64,000 nt of DNA from Synechococcus sp. JA-3-3Ab. GTDB taxonomy: Bacteria; Cyanobacteriota; Cyanobacteriia; Thermostichales; Thermostichaceae. The notes beneath the pieces are model-generated. The model ran no database searches and was not told where the DNA came from. It saw nothing but the letters and a program-made list of their open reading frames with translations. The stretch is taken from the NCBI RefSeq assembly GCF_000013205.1, contig NC_007775.1, positions 1,918,501 through 1,982,500 of the forward strand, in the 5' to 3' direction. The translations under genes and the position numbers were made by a program. This document shows positions 53,153 through 61,944 of the stretch, piece after piece. Numbering within the stretch: position 1 is the stretch's first letter; the number at the start of each line of letters is the position of its first letter.

Positions 53153-54339
53153 GCCATCTGTTTATCTGCACCGGAGAAGTCTCCGGGGATCTGCAGGCCG
53201 GCCATCTCATCCGCGAGTTGCTGCGCCAACGCCCGCACCTACGCATCACGGCAGTTGGGGGAGAGGAGATGGCCGCTGCGGGGGCCAATCTGTTGCACCG
53301 CACCACGGAGATCAGCTCTATCGGCATTCTGGAGGCTCTCCCCTTCGTCGGCCCTGCCCTATGGACGGAGTGGAAGATCCGCCGCTTCCTGGCGCAAGAC
53401 CCGCCTGATTTGGCCATCCTGGTGGATTACATCGGCATCAATAGCCGCATCGCCCGCCTGTTGCAGCGGCGACGCATCCCTGCCGTTTACTACATTGCCC
53501 CCCAAGAATGGGTGTGGTCGCCCAACAGCCGCCTCACTTACCGGCTAGCCCAGCAGATGCGACTGATGGTGGCGATTTTCCCTGAAGAAGCCCGCTACTA
53601 CGCCGCAGCAGGTGCCCAGGTTTGCTATGTGGGCCACCCCCTGCTGGATATTTTGGCGAGTGTACCCGGTCGCGCTCAGGCCAGGGCTGAGTTAGGGATC
53701 CCTGAGGAAGCGATGGTGGTGGCGCTGCTGCCGGCCTCCCGCCGCCAGGAGCTGCGCTCGGTTTTGCCCATCTTGCTCCAGGCAGCGCGGCTGTTGCGGG
53801 CTCGCCTGCCCCAGGTGCGGTTTTGGGCGCCGCTGGCCTCGCCCCGCTTTGCCGCCCCGATTGCCCGAGCCGCCCGCCGCTATGGGCTGGAGGATCTCAC
53901 CCTTCTCTTGCCTCGCCCTTCGCCTCCGAAGGCGCATCACCTGCTGTTGGCGGCCGCCGACCTGGTGCTGGCCAAGTCGGGAACTGTCAACCTGGAGGCG
54001 GCCATTTTGGGGATCCCGCAGGTGGTGATCTACCGCCTCAACCCAATTACCTTTTGGCTGGCCCGCCATTGGCTGAAGGTGTCGGTGCCCTTTATGTCTC
54101 CCCCCAACTTGGTGCTGATGCGCCCCATTGTGCCGGAACTCCTCCAGGAGGAGGCCCAGCCAGAGCGAGTCGCCCAACTGGCCTTGGAGCTGCTGACTCG
54201 GCCCGAGCGCCGCACCCAACTGCAGGCCGACTATGCTGCTATGCGGGCAGCGCTGGGGGAGCCGGGAGTTTTGGCCCGCGCCGCCAAGGCCATCCTGGAA
54301 GTGCTCGACAGCGAAACTCGCCCTAAGGGAGATCCCTGA
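53149..54339 (+). CDS. lpxB: Lipid-A-disaccharide synthase LpxB
   Basis: 396 residues from a GTG at 53149 that overlaps the lpxA stop (GTGA), so translation is coupled. The GT19 blocks are TGEVSGDLQAGHLI, YIAPQEWVWSPN, YVGHPLLDIL, LPASRRQELRSVLP and KSGTVNLEAAILGIPQVVIYR. It joins two acylated glucosamine units into the lipid A disaccharide. It ends 2 bp from the stop of the convergent DUF1611 gene. Confidence 0.95.
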   Translation: MSHLFICTGEVSGDLQAGHLIRELLRQRPHLRITAVGGEEMAAAGANLLHRTTEISSIGILEALPFVGPALWTEWKIRRFLAQDPPDLAILVDYIGINSRIARLLQRRRIPAVYYIAPQEWVWSPNSRLTYRLAQQMRLMVAIFPEEARYYAAAGAQVCYVGHPLLDILASVPGRAQARAELGIPEEAMVVALLPASRRQELRSVLPILLQAARLLRARLPQVRFWAPLASPRFAAPIARAARRYGLEDLTLLLPRPSPPKAHHLLLAAADLVLAKSGTVNLEAAILGIPQVVIYRLNPITFWLARHWLKVSVPFMSPPNLVLMRPIVPELLQEEAQPERVAQLALELLTRPERRTQLQADYAAMRAALGEPGVLARAAKAILEVLDSETRPKGDP

Positions 54340-54341
54340 GG

Positions 54342-55388
54342 CTAGCCTGTCGAGAGAATGGCATCCAAGAGGGGATCCGCCCCAAAGCGCACCACGTCGG
54401 TACAGGGCCGCCCGGTCTCCACTTCCACCTGGCGGATCTGGGCCAGGGCGGCTTCCTCCTCCCAACCGAAGGTATTGAGGGCCACCCCCACCACCGGCAC
54501 GGGGGCAAAGGCGCCGGCAGCTCTGGCCACCTGTTCGTACAGCTCGATGACCTTACGCAGGGGAGGGATGGGTACGTAGTCCATCCCTTTGATGTGGGTT
54601 TGCCCAGCTCGGTGGACCAAGATCAAGTGGGTGGGCTGGGATCCCCGCAACAGGGGCAGGGTTGCTGTAGAGGCGGGGTTGAGCAGGGATCCCTGGCCTT
54701 CGATGTGCAGGATGTCGTGGTCAAATCCATAGCGCAACACCAGTTGCTCCACAGCGCCGCTGGCATAGTCCACCCGCACCGCATCCAGGGGTATCCCATC
54801 GCCGCTGATGAGGATCCCGGTTTGTCCGGTGGCCAAAAAGCGGGAGCGCAGGCCGCGCTTCAGGCTGGCCCGGTGCAGCTCTAGGCTGGTGGACATTTTG
54901 CCCACGCTCATGTCGGTGCCCACCGTCAGTACCCGCCGACAGGGGAGAGAGCGAGCTAGGCCCCTCCCTACTCCCAGACCAGGGGGTTCGCGGCGAATGT
55001 CCCAGATCCAGGCTCCCGGCTGCAGCCACTGCCGCAACTGGGCATCTTCCGCTAGGGGGGTGTGCAGCCCGTTTGCTAAAGACAAGCCGGCTTGCAGGGC
55101 TTGGCAGAGCTCCTCCCGCCACTCAGGGGGCAACTGGCCGCCGGAAGGAGCGATCCCAATCACCAACACCTCGGGGCCGTAAACCAGCGCCTCTTGCACC
55201 GAGGCTACGATGGGAATGTCTTTGGCAATGCCCGTGAGTTGGGCCAGGGATCTCCCCGCCTGCTCCCGATCGATGACGGCCACCACTGGAAAAGGCCCAT
55301 AGCGCAATAGCCCCAGCCCTGTTTTGCCGTGCTCCCCCAACAGGCCGCCGTGGAGCAGGATGGCCACCCGAGTTTGACTGGAGAGCAT
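54342..55388 (-). CDS. DUF1611 protein, DgcN-type (probable D-glutamate N-acetyltransferase)
   Basis: 348 residues. The N-terminal DUF1611_N part resembles a Rossmann-like domain, with VAILLHGGLLGEHGKTGLGLLRY; the C-terminal part has GTDMSVGKMSTSLEL, a P-loop-like motif, and LHIEGQGSLLNPAS. It is paired with an epimerase gene (4-bp gap), the arrangement known for DgcN-DgcA, where DgcN acetylates D-glutamate and DgcA racemises the product. Assignment to that pathway rests on the pairing and family, not on an assay. Confidence 0.7.
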   Translation of the reverse strand: MLSSQTRVAILLHGGLLGEHGKTGLGLLRYGPFPVVAVIDREQAGRSLAQLTGIAKDIPIVASVQEALVYGPEVLVIGIAPSGGQLPPEWREELCQALQAGLSLANGLHTPLAEDAQLRQWLQPGAWIWDIRREPPGLGVGRGLARSLPCRRVLTVGTDMSVGKMSTSLELHRASLKRGLRSRFLATGQTGILISGDGIPLDAVRVDYASGAVEQLVLRYGFDHDILHIEGQGSLLNPASTATLPLLRGSQPTHLILVHRAGQTHIKGMDYVPIPPLRKVIELYEQVARAAGAFAPVPVVGVALNTFGWEEEAALAQIRQVEVETGRPCTDVVRFGADPLLDAILSTG

Positions 55389-55392
55389 GGTC

Positions 55393-56448
55393 CTACTCCC
55401 GCAACTCCACCCCTAGGCCGGGTCGGTCGGTGGGGATGAGACAGCCCTCCTGCACCGAAGCCCCGGAAAAGGGATCGTCGATGAGATTGAGGTGGCTGTC
55501 TAAGTCCACGTAGTCCACCAGCGGCGCTAGGTGGGCCGCCGCCGTGTTGCCCAGGGCGGTGTTGCTGTAGCAGCCCAGCATCACCTGGAGCCCATAGGCT
55601 TTGGCGGTGTGGATCATGCGCCAGGCTTCGCTAAGGCCGCCGCACTTCATCAGCTTGATGTTGATGCCGTGCACCCGATCCACCAGGGCGGGAATATCGC
55701 GGCTGTCGAAACAACTCTCATCCACGAAGATGGGCAGCTTCGACTCGTGCCAGAGGGTGATCAGCTTCGCCTCCTGTCCCCTCTCCAAGGGCTGCTCCAG
55801 GTAGCTCACCCCCTGCCCCGCCAGCCAATTGCTCATGCTCAGGGTTTGCTCCACCGTCCAAGCGCCGTTGGCATCCACTGTAATCAGGGATCCCAGCGGG
55901 ATCACCTCTTGTACAGCAATCAGCATGTTCTGATCCGCCATCAGCCCCAAGTCGCTGCCCAGCTTGATCTTGAAGGCCCGCGCTTGGGTCTGTTCCATCC
56001 AGGCCAAGGCACGCTGGCGGGCCGCCTGAGGGGTGGAAATGCCAATGGTCAAAGTGGTGGGCGGGATGCGGGAGCGATCCAGCCCCCACAACTGCCACAG
56101 GGGCCTCCCCAGCCGTTTGCCCATCCAATCGTGCAGGGCCATATCCACCGCTGCCCGCGCTGCCGAAGGGATCCCGGCCCGCAGCAGTTCTGCCTCGATT
56201 GGCTGGCGCTCCCAGGGGGAATGGCGGCGCAGGATCCCTTTGGCCACGTCCAAGCCCATCAGGATGTCGTCCAGAGACTGGTGGCAATCGTCGCTCACCG
56301 AAAAAGGGCAAGCCTCTCCCCACCCTTCAATTCCCTCCTCCTCAATTCGCACCCAAGCCAAGGTTGTATCGCTGTGGGTACCTCGGCTGATGGTCAAGGC
56401 GTAGCGCTTGTGAACGGTGAAAGGTTCGACGTAGAGCCGCATGGGCAT
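55393..56448 (-). CDS. Enolase-superfamily dipeptide epimerase / DgcA-type racemase
   Basis: 351 residues. Catalytic features of the muconate-lactonizing subgroup: a Lys pair in FKIKLG, metal ligands in VDANGAW, EQPLERG and VDESCFD, and the second Lys in INIKLMKCGG. Late blocks GCYSNTALGNTAAAHLAP and DLDSHLNLIDDPF resemble L-Ala-D/L-Glu epimerases and DgcA. The substrate is either a cell-wall dipeptide or N-acetyl-glutamate; the neighbour favours the latter. It is divergent from the acetolactate-synthase-like gene. Confidence 0.82.
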   Translation of the reverse strand: MPMRLYVEPFTVHKRYALTISRGTHSDTTLAWVRIEEEGIEGWGEACPFSVSDDCHQSLDDILMGLDVAKGILRRHSPWERQPIEAELLRAGIPSAARAAVDMALHDWMGKRLGRPLWQLWGLDRSRIPPTTLTIGISTPQAARQRALAWMEQTQARAFKIKLGSDLGLMADQNMLIAVQEVIPLGSLITVDANGAWTVEQTLSMSNWLAGQGVSYLEQPLERGQEAKLITLWHESKLPIFVDESCFDSRDIPALVDRVHGINIKLMKCGGLSEAWRMIHTAKAYGLQVMLGCYSNTALGNTAAAHLAPLVDYVDLDSHLNLIDDPFSGASVQEGCLIPTDRPGLGVELRE

Positions 56449-56620
56449 CTCCAGAAGAAGAAGCTTGGAGGGGCAATTGGGCCTGGGCCGTCCCTTTGAG
56501 CTTAGCTTGGTTCCCAGCCCAGCCTGCCCCCGTCCCCAAGCCCAGAAAACAAGTTATCCCTTGCCCCGTCCGCCGTCTATGGTGGGATCCAGATCCACCG
56601 TTCTCCATACCCTTGCCACC

Positions 56621-58258
56621 ATGAATACCGCCGAACTGCTGGTTCGCTGCCTGGAAAATGAGGGGGTGCAGTACATCTTCGGCGTTCCTGGCGAAGAAAA
56701 CCTGGAAGTCCTGCAAGCCCTGCGCCGCTCCTCAATTCGCTTTATCACCACCCGCCACGAACAGGGGGCCGCCTTCATGGCCGATGTCTATGGCCGGCTG
56801 ACGGGCAGAGCGGGGGTGTGTCTCTCCACCTTGGGGCCGGGCGCCACCAACCTGATGACCGGAGTTGCCGATGCCAACCTGGACGGAGCACCCCTAGTGG
56901 CCATCACCGGCCAAGTCGGCACCGACCGCATGCACATCGAATCCCATCAATACCTGGATTTGGTGGCCATGTTTGCCCCCGTCACCAAGTGGAATGCCCA
57001 GATCGTGCGCCCCAGCATCACCCCGGAGATCGTGCGCAAGGCTTTCAAATTGGCCCAAACCGAGAAGCCGGGAGCCGTCCACATCGACTTGCCGGAAAAC
57101 ATTGCCGCCATGGAAGCCAGCGGCACTCCCTTGAGGAGAGATCGCCTGGACAAAACCTACGCTTCCTATCAAAGCCTGAACGAAGCGGCCTCCCTGATCT
57201 CCCGCGCCCGCAACCCCTTGATTTTGGCCGGCAATGGAGCCATTCGCGCCCAAGCCAGCAGCGCCCTCACGGAATTTGCCACCCGCTTGAACATCCCCGT
57301 GGTCAACACCTTCATGGGCAAAGGAGTGATCCCCTACACCCACCCCTTGTCCTTGTGGGCCGTTGGCCTACAGCAGCGGGATCTGATCAGTTGTGGCTTC
57401 GACCGCACCGATCTGCTGATCGCCGTCGGCTACGACCTCATCGAATACTCCCCCAAGAAATGGAACCCCGACGGCACCATCCCCATCGTTCACATCGCCG
57501 CCCTGCCGGCTGAAATCGACAGCAGCTACATCCCGCAAGTAGAGGTGGTGGGAGACATTTCCGACTCCCTGATGGAGATCCTGCGCCGCTGCGATCGCAC
57601 GGGCAAGCCGGATCCCTATGGCATCAGCCTGCGGCAGAACATCGTCCGCGAGTACACCTGCTATGCCCAGGATCAGAGCTACCCGATCAAGCCCCAAAAG
57701 CTGATCTACGACCTGCGCCAAGTCCTGGAACCCGAAGACATCGTCATCTCCGATGTCGGCGCCCACAAAATGTGGATGGCCCGCCTCTACCACTGTGACA
57801 AACCCAACACCTGTCTCATCTCCAACGGCTTTGCCGCCATGGGCATCGCCATTCCGGGGGCCTTGGCCGCCAAACTGGTGCATCCTGACCGGCGCGTTGT
57901 GGCCGTGACCGGAGATGGGGGGTTCATGATGAACTGCCAAGAGCTGGAAACTGCCCTCAGGGTGGGCACCCCCTTTGTCACCCTCATCTTCAACGATGGC
58001 GGCTATGGGCTGATCGAGTGGAAGCAACACAACCAGTATGGCGAGGCTGCTTTCGTCAAGTTCGGCAATCCAGACTTCGTTAAGCTGGCGGAGAGCATGG
58101 GCCTCAAGGGCTACCGCGTCGAAAAGGCTGCCGACCTGATCCCCATCCTGAAGCAGGCCCTCGAGCAGCCGGTGCCCACCCTCATCGACTGCCCTGTCGA
58201 TTACGGCGAAAATCTTTACTTGACCCAGCGGTCGCAAGCGCTGGTCTGCGAGACTTAG
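56621..58258 (+). CDS. Acetolactate synthase-like ThDP-dependent enzyme
   Basis: 545 residues from ATG 56621; an upstream frame (to 56441) is not conserved-looking. The catalytic Glu is in TRHEQGAAFMADVYGR, the ThDP motif runs from GDGGFMMNCQE to NDGGYGLIEW, and the domain order PYR-TH3-PP is normal. LGPGATNLMTGVADANLDGAP is also typical of acetolactate synthases. It could feed branched-chain amino acids or acetoin. No small regulatory subunit (ilvN) is adjacent. Close ThDP relatives (glyoxylate carboligase, oxalyl-CoA decarboxylase) are less likely. Confidence 0.85.
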   Translation: MNTAELLVRCLENEGVQYIFGVPGEENLEVLQALRRSSIRFITTRHEQGAAFMADVYGRLTGRAGVCLSTLGPGATNLMTGVADANLDGAPLVAITGQVGTDRMHIESHQYLDLVAMFAPVTKWNAQIVRPSITPEIVRKAFKLAQTEKPGAVHIDLPENIAAMEASGTPLRRDRLDKTYASYQSLNEAASLISRARNPLILAGNGAIRAQASSALTEFATRLNIPVVNTFMGKGVIPYTHPLSLWAVGLQQRDLISCGFDRTDLLIAVGYDLIEYSPKKWNPDGTIPIVHIAALPAEIDSSYIPQVEVVGDISDSLMEILRRCDRTGKPDPYGISLRQNIVREYTCYAQDQSYPIKPQKLIYDLRQVLEPEDIVISDVGAHKMWMARLYHCDKPNTCLISNGFAAMGIAIPGALAAKLVHPDRRVVAVTGDGGFMMNCQELETALRVGTPFVTLIFNDGGYGLIEWKQHNQYGEAAFVKFGNPDFVKLAESMGLKGYRVEKAADLIPILKQALEQPVPTLIDCPVDYGENLYLTQRSQALVCET

Positions 58259-58414
58259 GGGACGAGATGGATGTGAATGCGAGATTTGAGCCGAGTTGGG
58301 GCATAGTAAGCCCAGGGTTGGCGGCCTCTGGGCAGTCCAGACTTATGTATCTTTACCGTTGACCCTTAGCAGCCAAGTGCAGTGAAATAGAGGCATTGTG
58401 GGTGACCCGCCAGC

Positions 58415-60481
58415 ATGAGCGATCTTCCTTCCCCTCCCTTTACCTCGCGCCGCGCCGGCGCTGCCAGCAAAGCCCTGGCCATTGCCAACGTCAGCATCAC
58501 TCCTTTCGGCCGCAAGCTCAAAGAGCTGGGCTTTGCCGACGATAAGCAAATCCAGGACATCCAAAACGCCCTCAAAGCCGATCGCGAAGGGGGCAGCAAG
58601 GCCCTAGCCCTGGTGGTCAAAGAGATTGTCGGCAAAGAGATCACCCCTGACCTGGAGCGGGCCTACAAGCGGCAGCAGCTCTTTGAGCTGAAAATCATCT
58701 ACGGGATCCCCCCCCTCGACATCGATTTGGAGCCGGTGGAGATCTCGGAGATGATCGGGCTCATCGACTCGCTCTTGCCTCTCGACATCTGCAACCGCTA
58801 CAAGTTCTTGCCCATCCGCCGCCAAGACAACCAAGTGCTGGTGGCGATGGTCAGGCCGGACAACCTGCAGGCGCTGGACGACATCCAGCGGCGCTTCCGC
58901 ATCCAGGGGCTGAAGCTGCAGCGGCGGGTCTTCACCCAGCGGGATTTCGACGCCCTGATCAACCGCTACATGGATGCCCAGGCGGAGCTGCTGGCCATCA
59001 AGGGCATCAACGACGCGGCTGCCCCTGTCCAAGAGGAAGAAGAGGTGGTGGTCAACATCGCCGAGCTCGATCTGGACAGCATCGAGGATGTCGCCGTCGA
59101 TGAGGCTGGCGAGGGATCCCTGGAGCAGCAGGTCAAATCGGCAGATGATGCCCCGATTATTAAACTGTCCAACCAGATCCTGGTCAAGGCCCTGCAGGAC
59201 GGGGCGTCGGACATCCACATCGAGCCACAAGAAGAATACCTGCGCATCCGCTTCCGCAAGGATGGGGTGCTGCGGCAGGCTTTTGAAAACTTTCCCAAGA
59301 AGATCGTCCCTGCCCTCACCGCTCGCTTCAAGATCATGTCCAACCTGAACATTGCCGAGCGGCGCTTGCCCCAGGACGGGCGGATTCGCCGCGTCTTCAA
59401 GGGGCGCAAGGTGGATTTCCGCGTCAGCACCCTGCCCTCCCGCTACGGGGAGAAGATCGTGCTGCGGATTCTGGACAACTCCGCCACCCAGCTCGGCCTG
59501 GACAAGCTGATCACCGACCCAGAGACCCTGGCCAGCTTCAAGGAGGTTGTCAGGCGACCCTTTGGCCTGATCTTGGTAACCGGGCCCACCGGATCCGGGA
59601 AAACCACCACCCTCTACTCGGCGCTGGCAGAAGTGAACGATCCCGGCATCAACATCAGCACCGCCGAGGATCCCATCGAATACTCCCTGCCGGGGATCAC
59701 CCAGGTGCAGGTGATCCGCGAAAAGGGCATGGACTTTGCCATGATCCTGCGCGCTTTCTTGCGGCAAGACCCGGATGTGATCCTGGTGGGGGAAACCCGC
59801 GACCACGAGACGGCCAAAACCGCCATCGAAGCCTCCCTCACCGGCCACCTGGTGTTGACCACCCTGCACACCAACGATGCCCCCGGTGCCATCGCCCGTC
59901 TGACGGAGATGGGGATCGAGCCGTTCATGATCTCCAGCTCGCTGTTGGGGGTGCTGGCCCAGCGCTTGATGCGTCGGGTATGTACCGAGTGTCGGATCCC
60001 GTACCACCCCACATCCGAGGAGTTGGCCCGCTATGGCCTCAGCCTCAGCGGCGACGGCGAACAGCTCACCTTCTACAAAGCCAACAAGCTCTCCCCCAAA
60101 GAGATCGAGCAGCGCAAAGCCACCGGCAAGCCCATCTGCGAGAAATGTGGGGGCGTGGGCTACAAAGGCCGCGTGGGGGTGTACGAGTTCATGCGCATGA
60201 ACGACCGCCTGGCCGAGTTGATCAACAAGGGGGCTCCCACGGAGGTCATCAAGGAAGCCGCTGTCGAAAGCGGCATGAAAACCCTGCTCGCCTACAGCTT
60301 GATGCTGGTAAAGCAGGGCCTGACCACGCTGGAGGAGGTAGATCGGGTTATCCTCACCGACAAGGGTTTGGAAACGGAGCTGAAGGCCCGTGCCAAGGCC
60401 CTTAGCACCTGCCGCAACTGTGGCGCCGCCCTGCAGGTAGACTGGATGGATTGCCCCTACTGCCTGACGCCGAAGTTTTAG
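58415..60481 (+). CDS. pilB: Type IV pilus extension ATPase PilB
   Basis: 688 residues. It has an N-terminal T2SSE-N region, then Walker A GPTGSGKTTTLYS, the Asp box STAEDPIEY, Walker B DPDVILVGETRD, and the His box LTGHLVLTTLHTND. A tetra-Cys zinc site follows (CTEC ... CEKC). At the very C-terminus a further zinc-ribbon-like CRNC ... CPYC is present. It drives pilin polymerisation at the cytoplasmic membrane and supports motility and DNA uptake. First gene of pilBTC. Confidence 0.95.
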   Translation: MSDLPSPPFTSRRAGAASKALAIANVSITPFGRKLKELGFADDKQIQDIQNALKADREGGSKALALVVKEIVGKEITPDLERAYKRQQLFELKIIYGIPPLDIDLEPVEISEMIGLIDSLLPLDICNRYKFLPIRRQDNQVLVAMVRPDNLQALDDIQRRFRIQGLKLQRRVFTQRDFDALINRYMDAQAELLAIKGINDAAAPVQEEEEVVVNIAELDLDSIEDVAVDEAGEGSLEQQVKSADDAPIIKLSNQILVKALQDGASDIHIEPQEEYLRIRFRKDGVLRQAFENFPKKIVPALTARFKIMSNLNIAERRLPQDGRIRRVFKGRKVDFRVSTLPSRYGEKIVLRILDNSATQLGLDKLITDPETLASFKEVVRRPFGLILVTGPTGSGKTTTLYSALAEVNDPGINISTAEDPIEYSLPGITQVQVIREKGMDFAMILRAFLRQDPDVILVGETRDHETAKTAIEASLTGHLVLTTLHTNDAPGAIARLTEMGIEPFMISSSLLGVLAQRLMRRVCTECRIPYHPTSEELARYGLSLSGDGEQLTFYKANKLSPKEIEQRKATGKPICEKCGGVGYKGRVGVYEFMRMNDRLAELINKGAPTEVIKEAAVESGMKTLLAYSLMLVKQGLTTLEEVDRVILTDKGLETELKARAKALSTCRNCGAALQVDWMDCPYCLTPKF

Positions 60482-60497
60482 GCAAGGCGCCTGGCTC

Positions 60498-60525
60498 TTG
60501 ACGCCGCCAAGGTGCTGATTATAAC
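60498..60525 (+). promoter_or_regulatory. Sigma-70-like promoter upstream of pilT
   Basis: TTGACG (60498-60503), a 16-nt spacer, and TATAAC (60520-60525) form a good -35/-10 pair. The expected start is near 60532, leaving a leader of about 110 nt to the pilT ATG. pilT may thus be transcribed separately from pilB. Not tested. Confidence 0.6.
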
Positions 60526-60641
60526 AGTCCTATACGAGTCCTGGAGGGTTGCCTCTAGCCCGGCTTTAGAAGGGTTTTTCATCGACAACTCCTAGGTCGA
60601 ACCCAGCCTGACTCAGCTTACCGATTGGAGACACCAGCCCT

Positions 60642-61784
60642 ATGCCACAACTCATGATCGAAGACCTGATGGAAGAAATCGTCCGCAGGGGCGGTTCTGA
60701 CATCCACATCTCAGCCGGTTTGCCCCCCTATTTCCGCATCAATGGCGAACTCCAGCCAACCGAGCACGAGCCCCTCACCCCTGAGGAGGTGCAGCGGCTC
60801 ATTTTCAGCATGTTGAACAACACCCAGCGCAAACACCTGGAGCAGAACTGGGAGTTGGACTGCTCCTACGGCGTGCGCGGGATCGGGCGCTTCCGCGTCA
60901 ACGTCTACCGGGATCGCGGCACCTACGCCTGCGCCATGCGGGCGCTGGCCTCTGAGATCCCCAACATCGACAAGCTGGGCCTGCCGGATGTGTGTAAGGA
61001 GATGGCCCGTCTGCCTCGGGGCCTGGTGTTGGTGACCGGCCCGACGGGATCCGGCAAGTCCACCACTTTGGCCGCTATCATCGACTTCATCAACCGCGAG
61101 CGGGCCGAGCACATCCTCACCATCGAGGATCCCATCGAGTACATCTACACTCCCATCCGCAGCATCATCCACCAGCGGCAGTTGGGCGAAGACACCAAGA
61201 GCTTTGCCAATGCCCTGCGGGCGGCGATGCGGGAAGATCCGGATGTGATCCTGATCGGGGAGATGCGGGATCTGGAAACCATCCAGTTGGCCATCACCGC
61301 CGCCGAGACCGGCCACCTCTGCTTTGCCACGGTCCACACCAGCTCTGCCGCCCAGACGGTGGATCGCCTGGTGGACGTGTTCCCGCCGGAGCAGCAGCAG
61401 CAGATCCGCGTGCAGCTCTCCAACTCCCTCAAGGCCGTCTTCTCGCAAACTTTGGCCCGCCGCCTCAACCCCAAGCCGGGAGAGCCCGGGCGGGTGCTGG
61501 TGCAAGAGATCATGGTGGTGACGCCGGCCATTGCCAACCTGATTCGGGAGGGCAAGACCGCCCAGATCTACTCGGCCATCCAGACGGGCGGCAAGCAGGG
61601 CATGAAGACCCTGGAGCAGGATCTGGCCAACCTCTACCTGCAGGGCAAGATCGACTTCGAGACGGCCATGTCCAAGACCTCTCGCCCTGAGGAGTTGCAG
61701 CGGCTGTTGGGCAACGTTGCCGGGCCCTCGCCAGCCGCGGCAGCTCAACACCAGCGTCCAGCGGGGGTTGCCGTCCGTCGTTGA
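60642..61784 (+). CDS. pilT: Type IV pilus retraction ATPase PilT
   Basis: 380 residues. Opens with LMIEDLMEEIVRRGGSDIHIS, then Walker A GPTGSGKSTTLAA, LTIEDPIEY, Walker B EDPDVILIGEMRD and the His box AETGHLCFATVHTSSA. It retracts pili, as PilT does elsewhere. A GGAG lies about 15 bases before the ATG. The last 20 or so residues are Ala/Pro-rich. It is followed by pilC after 160 bp. Confidence 0.95.
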   Translation: MPQLMIEDLMEEIVRRGGSDIHISAGLPPYFRINGELQPTEHEPLTPEEVQRLIFSMLNNTQRKHLEQNWELDCSYGVRGIGRFRVNVYRDRGTYACAMRALASEIPNIDKLGLPDVCKEMARLPRGLVLVTGPTGSGKSTTLAAIIDFINRERAEHILTIEDPIEYIYTPIRSIIHQRQLGEDTKSFANALRAAMREDPDVILIGEMRDLETIQLAITAAETGHLCFATVHTSSAAQTVDRLVDVFPPEQQQQIRVQLSNSLKAVFSQTLARRLNPKPGEPGRVLVQEIMVVTPAIANLIREGKTAQIYSAIQTGGKQGMKTLEQDLANLYLQGKIDFETAMSKTSRPEELQRLLGNVAGPSPAAAAQHQRPAGVAVRR

Positions 61785-61944
61785 GCCGCAGCGCCGCGTC
61801 CCGGGGTGAGGTCTTCTTGCCGATCTCTGGCCGCCGCCTCAATTTGTGGCTAAGCTCTAGCTGAGAAAGTTAGTTGCCCAAAGTTCGGGGGCTGGATCCC
61901 ACAACTCGAACCCTCTCATCATGAGTTTGAATCGGGGGTAAGCT

